Assembly: GCA_013396635.1 (NCBI GenBank)
Contig: WBMW01005278.1
Coordinates: forward strand, 868,355 to 932,354
Length of the DNA: 64,000 bases
Origin: Penelope pileata
Lineage: Eukaryota > Chordata > Aves > Galliformes > Cracidae
Direction of reading: 5' to 3'
The notes under the pieces are model-generated. The model searched no databases and was not told where the DNA came from. It was given only the letters and a program-made list of their open reading frames with translations. Shown here piece after piece: positions 10,560 to 22,474 of the stretch. Position 1 is the first letter of the stretch; each line of letters begins with the position of its first letter. The translations under genes and the position numbers were made by a program.

Positions 10560-11619
10560 TTGGGCTTAGCTTTTTTCAACTGGTGTTGTTCAACAGCATG
10601 AGCCTCGAAATGCTCCATGTGTTTTTGCAGCATGGGATCCTCCATTCTCCCACAGCTCTCGGTGCAGGCACTGGAGCACCCCACTGTCTCCAGGTGGATG
10701 AAGCGAATCAGACTGGGCAAGCACAGGGCAGGAGCTGCCTCAGCCTCCAAGCACCAGCAGTGCGGGCAGACTCTCAGAGAAATTGCCCCTATTTCTTACA
10801 GAAATAGTAAAACTAAGGGTCACTGTCAGACAGGAATACAGCCTGTGCAGAGCATAGGCATTTACATTTCACAGAGTGATTCCTAAAACCCTGCTTTATC
10901 CCAGCGAGGTGTCCCTGACATAACACAGGTACCAAAGGTTTTCTGTTCCCTGTGCCTGATGTGCTGCCACCAACACCCTTGTCTAGCAGCTGCCTTTCCA
11001 AGTTACAGACTGGAGTCTGTTTCCCAGGTGGACACACACAGCTTGGGACCCCCACCCCAGCTCCGAGAGCTGAGCAGCCACAGCCCTGTGCAGCACTCCC
11101 AAATTTCCCATTTCTAAGGCATGTTCTATGCTGTGAGCCCCTTCCCAGGGGCTTCCCTGCTCTCGCCGTATAAAGACCCCAGGTGACTGCTGCCTGTGGA
11201 GGCTGTTCCAGAGGACGGACTCCCAAAAATGGGAAATGCAAATGAGACTGGATTCCCCAGAAGGAGAAATGTCACTTAGTGCCATCTGCAGATACCCTCA
11301 GCACTCCGAGCCCCCCAGAACAACCTGTGGGTGATGGAGGGATGGAGGCAGAGCAGGAGCAAGCAGGGAGACCCACGGGGCACATTCCTTCTGTGAGAAC
11401 CAGTGGATCTGCACTTCCCCATCCCTGTGTCAGTACAACTCATCCCCTCCCAGAGCAGCAGGATCAAATACATGAAGGGAGAAGGGAGCAGAGGAACAGG
11501 AGGAGGACCACAGATCCATATGAAACACGTTGCTGTCTGCCAGCTCCTCTGCCATCCTGGCACCACCATCAAGAAAAAAAATCGGGCCCTCAGCAGCGTG
11601 GATGAGTGCTTCGGTGACC
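10560..11619. other. unique non-coding stretch
   Basis: Mixed, moderately GC-rich DNA. Open frames of about 100-140 codons on both strands carry no recognisable domain and overlap one another, as expected of chance frames. Confidence 0.4.
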
Positions 11620-12060
11620 TTTAGATGACATTAATTTGTTGTGGCTTCTTAAAGTAGATTTCAATTATTGCAGATTTTTATTACCATTGGGGAAAACACA
11701 GCAGCCTGTCAGCATTGGCTGATCTGCAATGTGATGTAATTATCATCCAGCCTTAGTAAAGGATTTTAAATTAAAGACAACTCGGTCTGTAAATACTTTG
11801 TGTCTGGATTATTGTTCTCTTTTTCTAATGGCTTTTGGCAGAGGCCTTGTCAGTGGTTTATTGTACAACCCTTTGGCTGTGACAGTGTCTTCTATGAATA
11901 AATCATACACTTCACTAAGCACCAGGCGATGGCAAAATGCACCAGCAGATGAAATAAGCAATAAAGAACCATTACAGCTGCCTGTTCTCCTCTACAGGTT
12001 TACATCACCATCTGATTTAATTTCCTATTTGTAAAAGCGCAGCTCGCTACAATGCCACTA
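11620..12060. other. AT-rich unique DNA, candidate conserved non-coding element
   Basis: A repeat-free, AT-rich block between GC-rich flanks. It contains CATTAATTTG, TTCAATTATTGC, GATGTAATTATCATCC and ATTTTAAATTAAAG, clustered TAAT-type cores typical of homeobox-bound enhancers. No open frame of note. Confidence 0.3.
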
Positions 12061-13680
12061 TGAAATAAAATCATACAATGCTCACACGGGCACAAACGCG
12101 AGGCGAGGCCCCTGCTCGGAGGCGAGCAGCCACTGCCCCAGCAATGCCATGCAGCATCTTGCTGGTGCACTTGGGCCAGAGGATCCAAGGGGGATGAAAC
12201 CCCTAGGGCACTGCTACAGCCCCAGCACGCCAGAGCTGCGTGCATCCTGCAGCTGGGATCTGCTTTGGATCAGCTCTGCCGCCTGGGTGAAGTGCAGCTG
12301 GCCATGGGAGGGGCTGCAACAGGCGATGCTTCCTTCCTGCTCTGGCTGCAGGGTGCCACCGAGTGTCCCTAGCGCTGGGGTGGGCACACAGCAGCGGCTC
12401 TGGGGCTGCAGAAAGCCCCAAGCAGCTGCAGCTCCCTGGAGCTCCACTGCAGGAGGAGAGGAGCAAGGTCAGGGCTGTCGTTCATCCTCGTTTGTTCCCC
12501 CCCTGCCTCTACCACCCTTCCAGCCCCTCCCCTTCCTGACGTGTTGGCCACACAACATGCCATCCAGGTAACAGCGAGGGCAAAGCCCCGGGGATGTCAC
12601 TGTGCACTGGACACAAAACCATCTGTGTCAGCAGCCGCAGCCGTCCTGCAATCTTGTTGTGGGAACGTGGTGCTTTGCAGAACTGATTTGGCTCTCCAGC
12701 CATTTCCCTGTTTCTCTCCCTAGCTATCCCTCATCAACGTGAGTGGCCAGAATTGTCTGGGCATTCTTGCTGACTGCGTTGGTTTCAGAATGGCTCTGAG
12801 CAGATGTGCACTTGTGGCGTGCCTCAGCCCGACACCACGGTAAGCGTGTGATATTTTACCAGAAAGACACAACTGAGCTTCACCCAGTCACTGAGACAGA
12901 GCTCTGCATGCTTCGCCAGCATGAACATCCCACCCGTGACGTTTAGTTGTGTTCTTGGGGGAAAGCAGTGGGGATAAACATGAGACCCAAACCTGCTGGC
13001 TGCAGAGACGTGCCTTTGCCGCTGCGTGCAGGGATCTGCCTGCTGAACAGGAACAGATCCCAGGGCATGCACGGAGACCTGGAGCTCTCTGGGCTTTGTT
13101 TGACAATGGGGAAAGCCCTGGAGGGGAGCGTGGCGAAGGGACAGTGTCAGAGTGGGGACATCTTCCCCGCTCCCAGGTAGCACCTGCTGCTGGCTGTGAT
13201 TCACCCGAGGTGAATCCCAGGCTCCTTCCTGTCCCCACAAAGAGGAAGAGCATCCCTGAGGGAGCCTTGGATGCTGCTCCTGGCTTTGTTAGGAGGACTG
13301 TGGGTCTCATCAGGTTGCTGGACGAGAACCAGCACCTGCTCCATGTGTCAGCCACGTGCAGCCCTCTGCACCCCTGGGTGCCGTGTTTCCATGCCCACAC
13401 CGTCAGCTGCAGGACCTGCAGGGGAGGGCCTCACCTGGCTGCTGGGGACAGTGGCCAAGAAAGCCTTCCAGCCAGGCTCTGGGACAGTTGCTTTCCTCCA
13501 CACACACAGCACAGCGTGGCCTGGGCCATAGCCATGCTCTTCTGCTGCCGCTCAGTGCCCAGACGCTGGCTGCTGCCGCTGCACCGCTCCCTCCGCTTCA
13601 CCAGGGCCCTCGTGGTGGGATGGGCTTTTAAAGCCCCCAGAGAGCTTCTGTGCATAATTTCCACGTAAACTCTCTGTAAT
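12061..13680. other. GC-rich non-coding block with long chance ORFs
   Basis: This stretch is GC-rich, so stop codons are scarce and overlapping open frames run to 239 codons (12949-13668 plus). None shows a domain, signal peptide or splice pattern I recognise, and frames on the opposite strand are similarly open. I see no CR1 tail or other repeat. A cryptic exon cannot be excluded. Confidence 0.35.
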
Positions 13681-16600
13681 GGTAAGCTACAGCCCTAACA
13701 TTTGTCCAGGCAGGTATTTTTGGTTTACAGCTAACACACAAGCACTGACCTTTCAAAGCACCACTTTTATCTAGCAGCGCTGAGACAGGGACGAGCACAG
13801 GGACGGCTGTCGCTCCGTACTGACAGGTGCTTACCACCAGCTTCTGCTGAACCCCTGGAGATCCCAAGGCCTTCAGCTGCCATCGATGGGGCAGCGCACA
13901 GTGTCCCCTCCAGCACAGCCCTGCCAGCCCTGCTCCCCCTGCTCAGCGAGACGTTGACAAACACGTTCCGAGCAGCCTCTTCCTCTTTGATCCTGAATCC
14001 TTACACCTCTGCTAACCGTGCAGCTGCGGATGCTTCCAGCACACATTGGAGGAGGAGAGCACTCAGCGTCCCCACAGCAAAGTGTCCCGGGCCCCTCCTG
14101 CAGCTAACACAGCTGTACCCGAGTGCCCTTCCACTTGATCACTTTGTGCTTTCATCTTTCTGTTTTTTCCTCTATGCTTATAGTGCTTTCCTACGCCCTT
14201 TTCTTCAGAGCTCTGATCTACTTTTTACTTTCTGTACGATTCCTTTTTGCTCAGAGGCAATAAAAGAACTCTTGGTTTAGCCACCGTGGTCTCTCGCTGC
14301 CCTTCCCGTTGCTGCTCTGCATTGCGATGGATTGCACAAGTGCCCCTAACAGCATCTGGAAAGAACTGCCAGCTGCCACGAGCTCCTTTCTTCGTTCGGT
14401 CTTGCTTCCCAGAGGATCTTACCAGCCTCTTCTGAGTCTATTGGACTTTGCCTTATTGAAAGTCATTGCTTTTGTTGCTGGTTTTTGAAAGTTTTTGGGG
14501 ATTTTTTTTCCAATTGTCTGCCCTTTCTGTTCATCCATAGCCTTCCACAGGATTGTGACCTCTGCCTTTCCTGGCCATACTCACAGGTTGCCTTCCACTG
14601 CCACGCTCAGTCAGCCTGTCCTGCTGCTCACTGTCAGAGCTGGGGGCTCCCAGTTTCTTATCCATGTCAGCAGCTGAATAGCAGCTCTTATCCACGTCAG
14701 GCAGCTGCATCTCAGCCCTAACACCTTTTCCTGGACAGCTCGCAGCCAGTTCCCCAGAACTGGGGACCTCAGCACGACTGCAGGGCTCATGCAAACCAGA
14801 GGAGCTGCCCAGGGATTTATCAAGCAGCTGTCATTAAGTGAGCTTGCTGCTAGGGAGCTAGCAGTCACGGGTTTGGAAACAGCCCCCACCCCTGCAAAAA
14901 AAAAAAAAGCATTTAAAAATATCTCCAGGATCTCTGAATGCAAAATACTTTCTCCAGACCCTCTGAAGACAGTCCCTCACTGACAAGATGGGGCACAGAA
15001 AGAGGGCATGGAGGAGGGCAGCAGGCTCCAGGCATCCTCCCTCATCCTCCTGTTTTCTGCAGAGAAACAGAAGCAGCATGCAGTGGTGCTCTCCCATGGA
15101 TGCACAGCAGTGCTGCAGGGCCGGGTGGGCCAGAGCACTCCTCCATTCAACACTGATCTGTCAAAACACTGCAGAAGGGATTGTGGTTGGTTTCAGGTCT
15201 GGCAGGAGGCAGGCTGCCCAGCACCAGCGCGGTGGGTAGGTGCCACGGCACCGTGAGGGTTATCCCAGCGAGCCCTGGCAAGAACAGACAGCACATGGGC
15301 AGCTGCTGGGTGCCTGGGAGCACAGCCAGGCCAGCTCCCAGAATTGTGCAGCACCTCCTCAGGTACAGAAGTGGGAAATTAATTCCTTTTAAAGTCAGCT
15401 CCCTTTTTTTGCTTCCCTTCTATATGGTGCTTTTAAAATAAACAGTGGTTTTGTGGCCAAAGGGACAAATGGAAGAAAGAAAATCTCCTCTCCCATCTAT
15501 CTATAGCTTTAATCCCTTTCCTACCACCCTAAAGAAAACGAAGCATTCAAGGAGGAACAGAACACTGAAAGAAGAACAGCAGACGGGGCAGAGCTGTGCT
15601 CCTGACCTGATGCACAGCCTTGGTTCAAGCACTTTGTCCTCCTTTCTGAATGCTGCAGTGCGGGTGCATGCGTCACGGCTGCCCAAGACGCAGGGAGCAC
15701 CCTCAGGGTGCTCCAAGGCTCCCTGTGACAGTTACGTGTGACTGCAGACAGCAGGATGTGGCAACACAACTTGAAGGAAAGGCTCCCCCTGAGAAATGCT
15801 TCCAAACAGAAGTGACCCTGCAGCGGTGTGGAGGGAGGGGAAGGGGATTCTTCCATGGCCACATGTTAAAATTTGAGAAATGTTCCAAGGTGTGTTTGCA
15901 GAGCCACAAACAGAACTCCATTCTCCAGAAAGCCTTCCCCAACTGCTGCAGCTCGGGTCGCACTGCAAACAGGCAGCTGTAGCTGGGCCAATTGCCTGCC
16001 TCCTGGAGACAAGCCCTCCATCACCTCAAACTCCTGACAAAATACAACAGCTCTGTGCGGCTGTAAGACAGCCACAAATAAAAGAATAAAAACTGAAAAC
16101 ACACCTTAATGCATTTCGACTCCTGGTGCTAGAACACAAAAGCAAGTTAGTGGCTTCCTGCTCTTGCAAGAATGTGTTTTTTGTAACGTGCTAATAAATT
16201 TTTAAAAGCATCTCACGTAGCTACGAAACACCAAGCACGGGAAGTGCATTTGGCAGAAGCCTACCAACAGCAAGATGTTGAGGATGGTCAAACCAGCCCC
16301 TGTTAGCGCCTGCCCAGCTCCAAAGCTTCACGTGCCATCACAGGCCAGGTACACCTAAGGAATGTTTGGTTTCCATCTCAATAACAATTATAACATTAAA
16401 TCCCTTTTAGATGTTGGGATCCAGGGACGGAGGGGAATGTTGACTTGCAGAATAGCATCTCTTGCTTGAAGTGGCAAAAACCAGAAAGCTGTATCTGCTG
16501 TAAAGACGTTGCACAGAATTTACTGTCCCATAACTACTGATAAAGGAACACTTGTTTGGGAAGTCCTCAGAGCCACAGCTTTACACCTTTATATGGGGCC

Positions 16601-18689
16601 AATACAGGGATCTCAGCCAGCACCAGAACTTTCTTCTTTCGTTTCTATGTGTCATTTAACTGGACGTTTCAGTTGTACCTGCAGATTCCTCTTTAGTCCC
16701 TGCTGCTTTCTAACCTGCCGTCCTCTCTCTGGCTATCCCCAGCCCACTGACACCCCATTCCCTGCCCCTCAGTTTCCCTATCCCCAGGCCCAGCTCCGTG
16801 CCACTCCATGTGGGGTGGCTGCTGCTGGGACCCCAGAGCCACGCTCCTGCTGGGCTCCATCGCTGCTCTAGGCACACACCTGGGCACTGGTCCTGCCTCC
16901 ACAAACCTGGACCTTCGCCTCCTCGCCTGCCTCCCATCCTCCCCTCACCCCATGAACTCAGAGCTCCTCATTCGTATTCCAAACGCACTCATTTCTTCTC
17001 TGCTCCCCTGCCCCCCGACACACCGAGCTGAGCCAGAAAATTCAGAATTTCAGAAAATTCAGTCAGCACAGACTCTGCATCCTTAGGCACCCAACAACCT
17101 TCACAAATCTGGCCCACAGCCGCTTCATGCTTACATTTCCCAGGGGAAGCCCTTCCTGCTGCATTTTTTCACCTTGGAGGTTTTTAGCCAGCTGAAGGAT
17201 CTATGCCATCCAACTTCCAGGGCGGAATCATGCACACAGGCACCCGACCCACACCGCTGCACCTCGCACAGCCGCTGCTCCCACGTCACCAAGCAGCCGG
17301 AGCCTGCTCTCACCAAGGACAAATGTTTCCCAGGGAATTTAAGAAGCCAATTAGCTGCCTTTATCACTGCCATTTAGTGGTTATGTGCTCTCTCTCTGGC
17401 CACGTTCCTTGCTATTAATAAGATGGAAGTGACCAGCTTCGAAGCACACCCTGATTCATCAATCCTGCTCAGCAGTGCTGAAGCTGCTGAGTGCACAAAG
17501 TCTGATCTGGGAGCGGCTTTTGTCATCCTGGGGAGAGAAGAGCCCTGGTGTAAGGTCTGCAAGATTTCTTGAGCTTCACCCGTTTGATCTCAGCTGGTGG
17601 AGGCATTACAGGGGCATTGCCTTCTGTCCTTATTGTCCATCTGCAGTGACAGTTACCTCAAAGCTGCAGGAGGGGACGAACTCCAGACAGTGTCACCTGC
17701 AGCATTTGTCGTCTTCTAGTCACTCTGCCTGAGTACACCTCTGTCACGGGAAGCCTTCCCCATAACCCAGACCAACAGTCCAAAACCACCTTTTGAAATG
17801 GGGGCTGTCTTATTTGGTCACGCACTTTGCTTCGGATTTTCACAAGTTCCCATTAGCAAACACTCAAGGCATTGAGTTTGCTTGGCCAAACGAATGTTTG
17901 GCTCTGCAGAGCCGTGGTGCGCGTTACAGGGCTGTTCTACCCCCCTGCACATCCTGTTCACTGCTCATTGAAGCACAAGGCTCCAGGCAAGGGCTGGTAT
18001 CCGGGAAGTGTCAGGAAGAACAGAGGCTGTCAAAGCTGTTCCCACCTCCCACTGTAGGAATAGCTCCAAAAGATGGATGCATTAAAGATGGGCGCATAAA
18101 CTTTTATTTATTTGTTTTAAACTTGGTGGGGCTGCAGCAGAGAAAATCACCATTGCTGAAAATTCTGGCTATATTTCTGCCTTTCTCAGTGCTGGCTCAG
18201 TAATGAACTCGACCTCGCCTCTGAAAGCAGAAAGCCAGGGGCAGCACTCGGCCTCTGTTGACACTGAGAGGCTCTGGCTGTGCCGGGTACGTGCTGAGTT
18301 CTGTGAGTGCAGCGGTCGGGGGGGCCCTGCTGCAGGAAGGCTGCAGCCTAAGGGAAACTGAGAAGGGTGGGTGCGAGGCTGCAAGTCAAGGATGGAGAGC
18401 CTGGGCACGTTGCTCAGCCTGGTGCTGGGTGCTCCAGGCCACCAATGTGCCTGAGAGTGAGCCCCAGGATGAGGGACACGTTGCACTGCCTTCCACAGCC
18501 CTGCAAGCTGATGCTGATGGGGACGATCACTTTGCACCACGTATGCTTCAGTGGGAGCCCTATCTACAAAGAACTTGCAAAATTGTTTTCCCAAGAGTGT
18601 TGTTGTGATCCTAACTGGTTCTTCGAAAATCCCCAAGTGCAGAGCACTAGGTGTGTGCAGAATTAACAGAAGTGTCACGCACCGCAATT
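13681..18689. other. long unique non-coding stretch
   Basis: About 5 kb with no recognised repeat tail or exon. Minor features are a 13-base A run at 14896-14908, a perfect 9-bp-stem palindrome at 15694-15714 (GGAGCACCC-TCA-GGGTGCTCC), and a doubled CAGAAAATTCAG motif near 17033-17063. Confidence 0.4.
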
Positions 18690-18840
18690 AATTCAAACTT
18701 ACATGGGCAATAAATGCATCATTTGCATTATTACTAACATACAATTTAAGAGGCATGTTTGGATATGAATCTAACATGATAGCTTTAGTAAGTTAATTAG
18801 ATAATTGCTAAACATACTAATTGATTTTTAATTACAGAGA
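18690..18840. other. short AT-rich block, candidate regulatory element
   Basis: It contains an octamer ATTTGCAT at 18721-18728 beside ATTATTACTAAC, and AGTTAATTAG, ATACTAATTG and TTTTTAATTACAG further on. The block is repeat-free, with POU- and homeodomain-type motifs. Confidence 0.28.
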
Positions 18841-20370
18841 GCGGAGCTTGCAGCGAAGCCAAGGCTGGCAGACTTCTCTGTCGTTGGAGAACAAAAGGAA
18901 CTTCATCAACGCTTCAGCATCCCCAGACTCAGACGTGCTCTGTTTTCTGTCCCTTTTGCTCCAGCTCTCTAACAAACACACCAAGATTTCCCCATCCACT
19001 GATTTTTACAGTTTTTAAGATCCTTGGTTAAAAGAGAAAAAGCTTAAAAAGCCATCCCAGGAGAAAGGTGTTTAGGCCTCTTAGCTCAAACTCTGCTTTC
19101 TGTCTGTAAACATCAAGTTCAGGAGCTAAACCAGCCACCTCCAGGATTTGCCACCAGGAATAGATTTCGGTTTCCTTTTTGACTTGGGCTTAGGAACCAC
19201 CTCCAGTTCCTGTGCACGAGCACAGCTCTCGGGCACCGAGGAGCCCCAGGTGCCACCCGTCATAGGAGCACCCACCAGATCCCCTAGGCTCACTAAGACA
19301 ATGTCACCGCTGTGCAGCCATCCCCCTCCCCATCTCACAGAGCTGTCTTCAGGACTTGATAGGAGTCAAAGTGCTCAGGGCTTCCTGGGAGCCAGCACCC
19401 CACACGCAGAAAAAGCAGGGGCCACGCTCGCTTCCCGGGCTGCGGTCCTGTACAGTGAGAAGCCTCTGGGGGAAGGTTCTCAGGGTTACGTGGGATGTGA
19501 ATCTCCACAATCCCCAAAGACAGGGGCCAGCCAAGAAGCAGCCAGTTGGCAGACATGAGTACAGACCCCAAACCATCCGTGCACGGAAAGCCATGCACCT
19601 GCTGTCGTGTAGGGTGGCCACCTGGCCCCAGGGCCAGCACTGGTCCCTCGGCAGCAGCACGGCAGCGGGGTGCTGTCCCACCCCCTCAGGGGAGGGGGGA
19701 AGGATGGCCAGCTCTCCTCATACCCCAGGTGCCAAGCAGTCCTGCTGCAAATGGACCACAGACTCCATAGAAACCAATCAGCAGCTGTCTGTCAGCAACA
19801 GGCTGTGCTACTGACAAATTCCCTTTGGCTCACCACCTCGTGTTGGAGGTCTGCAAGCCCGTCTTTGTGCCACCTTTGCTTTGGCAGCTGTCCCGGTGAA
19901 GTTTTTTCCAGTGACATGAAATTCTCTCCTGGATGCACTGTTGTCTATCCAAGAAACACAGTGATCTGGAGCAGCCCGAAGGCTCTGCCTCTGCACTGCC
20001 CTGGGTGCACGTTACCGTGAGATGCCGCGTTATTTTCACCTGCCCTTGTTCTGCAGCTCCCTGAAATCAGGGCACAAGGACAGTTTGAGAAACATAGGCA
20101 GTTTCAGATCTGCCAGTGTTTTTAGCAAGGACGGTGCACGAGAAGGAGCTGAAGCGGTGCATCTGCTCCACCACCTTCCTCTGTAACCTCCGCCTGCCCC
20201 CAGCTGTGCAGCCTATGCATACTATAGCAGATGGAAAGCTTCTCCCATTTCCTTCTCATGAAGAGAAGAGCTAGGTCAGAGGCTGCCCAAAGGGAGGGAC
20301 ATCTCCAGTGCAAAGGCCCTGGGCCTGGCCAGGAGAGCTGCCAGCAGCCCAGCACCACTGGCAGGATCCT
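18841..20370. other. unique non-coding stretch
   Basis: GC-moderate DNA with overlapping open frames of 100-150 codons on both strands around 19150-20020. None has a recognisable motif, and no repeat tail is seen. Confidence 0.4.
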
Positions 20371-20440
20371 GGAATCATAGATTGATGCAGGATCGTGGCT
20401 TTAAGGGCCTCTAAGCTCAGCTCCATCCCCAGTGAGATGA
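20371..20440 (-). mobile_element. possible decayed CR1 tail
   Basis: GGAATCATAGATTGATGCAG followed by GGCCTCTAAGCTCAGCTCC loosely matches the reverse complement of a CR1 3' end (ATAGAATCA... then ...CCTCTAAGATCA...). It is short and badly diverged. Confidence 0.4.
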
Positions 20441-22446
20441 GTCTGGCTGTGCTTCACCCACGGGAGCCATCACAGGACAGAGCTGGCAGCAGCTGCCTCT
20501 ATTTCTGGCTAACAAAAGCCACTCGGGGACAGTCCCCACCTGCCCTGGGTGTCCTGGCTGCTCTGCTCACCTGGGGGAAGGATCCCCAGGACGTCTGTGA
20601 CAGTGACAGGAGACGTGCACAGGAAGGCATAAGGGACAGAGGAAAAGAGCATGGATGAGAGGAGAAGAGCATTTGTTTGGGTTTGTGGGGTTTCCAGCAG
20701 AAAAGTACACGAGGAATCTCATGCCAAGTACTGAAACATCCGCAGTGTTCTCCAATATGCCCAAATCCACACAGAGGAACAGCGTCTCTACATCAAAACG
20801 TCATTCTGTTCAAGATAAACCTGCAGTGGGAGCATCTTTGGATTGGCAGAGTGCCCTCCACAGAGGGCAGGAGCCATCAGAGCAGCACCCCCCACCCCAG
20901 ATGGAGCCCTTACAGCTTGCTGGGTCTGCTCCAGGCTGTACCCTGCTTCCACCCTACTGAGCCTGTGGGCGAGACCTGGGATCTGATCTTGGTTTTGTCC
21001 TGTGCAGACAAATCGCCTCTTGGGACACCCAGCACCGAGGCTGAGCAGCAGGACAAAGCCAGTGCCCCCATCACAAAGATGACTCTGTGCCTGCGGAATG
21101 GCAGTCCGTGTGGATGCCCACAGACGCACTCAGGCCTGGAGTGATTTAGTAACATACAGACTTCAATGGCCAGGAAAGTAATTCATTTGGAATGCTCCTC
21201 TGCAGCTGAGATGATGACTGAAAACCGAATCCCAAAATTTTTGGATGATGTCCTCGGTCCTGCTGAGATTCCTGTGTTATTCCTTGCTGCTTTCTCACTC
21301 CAGCATCCATCTGCACCTGTATTTTTCTGGCCATTTATGCTCCATCGTGCCACTGTCCCATCACTTTTCTCACTCTCTTTGGGTCGCAACTGAGCATTTG
21401 TATTTATGAAAATGCAAAGCCCCTGTGAAAATAAACCCTTACTTGTGAGCAAAGCAACCTTAATCTGCAGAGACTGAAATGCTGAGCTTTATCTCAAGCT
21501 ATGGGATCGATCGGCAGAAAGCAGGACAGAAAACGATGCTCCAGCCTGCTCCTAGGAGCACTTGCAGCCCCAGAGACTCATTACACAGCTGTTCTGCAAA
21601 AAAAACCCCGTATTTCATCCCCACCTCTCCACCTCCCTTGTACACACCATTTACTAAAGCTCATGTTTTACTCCTTTCCTTTCAAGCCCTGCAAGCAACG
21701 CGTCATAACTCAGTCTCTTCCCCATCTTTTTGGCCACGCATCCTTCCCAGCCCTCCCAATCCACCCTGTTACAGCTCGGCACCCTGAGACCCCATCACAT
21801 CTGCATTTCCATGGATGCGATGGGCTGTGACGTGCCGTCCTGCTGAGCTGTCGCACCGGGGATGCTCCGCCGGGATAAAAATAGCAGAGCCATTTGCAGC
21901 CAGCAACAGCAAAAGCAAATCTTTGGGACTCAACGTGAAAACAAATGAGTCCTGCCATTTGCCAGCGCGGCGTGCAAGCCGTGCCATCGCTGGCAGCCCC
22001 TCCACGGGAACACGGCGGCTCTGGCACAGCAGAGAGCAGCAGCATGGGGCGGCTCGCACAGCTGCTCCTCCCTGCGAGCAGGGCCGAGGGCATCCAGGCA
22101 CCTTGCTTCAAACAGCAGCTGAATAAAAATAAACACTCATATCTCAGGAAGCCCCAGGGCAGCAGGGCAGCTGACTGAGGGAAGGATGAGTGCGTTGCTG
22201 ACGCCAGGATCTCCTGCAGCTCCGCTGTGAAAAACAAGAGGAATGCTCCCAGCTCTGTGCTGCTAGAAGGAGAGGAGGTGGAGCACCTTACGTCCCTGAA
22301 AATGCACTTTTTGGTCACAAAAAAAGACTGGTTAAAAAAGACTGATAGCAGGGACAGCATGGGCTTCGCCTGCTGCACAGGCAGGTGGGGTGCAATGGTC
22401 GGGAGAGCAAGGCAGAGCGGGGCAGGAGAGAGGGGGGAGGAACTTT
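20441..22446. other. unique non-coding stretch with the longest ORF of the window
   Basis: A minus-strand open frame of 298 codons spans 21710-22606. It is Ser/Pro/Ala/Cys-rich with no conserved domain that I recognise, and competing frames are open on both strands, so I treat it as chance. The 21800-22060 part has raised CpG and contains GGATAAAAATAGC, a TATA- or MEF2-like string near 21873. Confidence 0.35.
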
Positions 22447-22474
22447 GGGAGGGGGCAAAGGGGTGCTGGGGGGG
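22447..22474 (+). other. G-quadruplex motif
   Basis: Four G-runs fit the G3+N1-7 rule: GGG, A, GGG(GG), CAAA, GGGG, TGCT, GGGGGGG. It sits inside a longer G-rich strand that begins near 22396. Confidence 0.75.

Noticed and set aside
12949..13668. 239-codon plus-strand ORF
   Set aside because: Several overlapping frames on both strands are similarly open in this GC-rich block; no recognisable domain.
15694..15714. Perfect short palindrome as a terminator or miRNA hairpin
   Set aside because: A 9-bp stem is too short for a miRNA precursor and is expected by chance in a window of this size.
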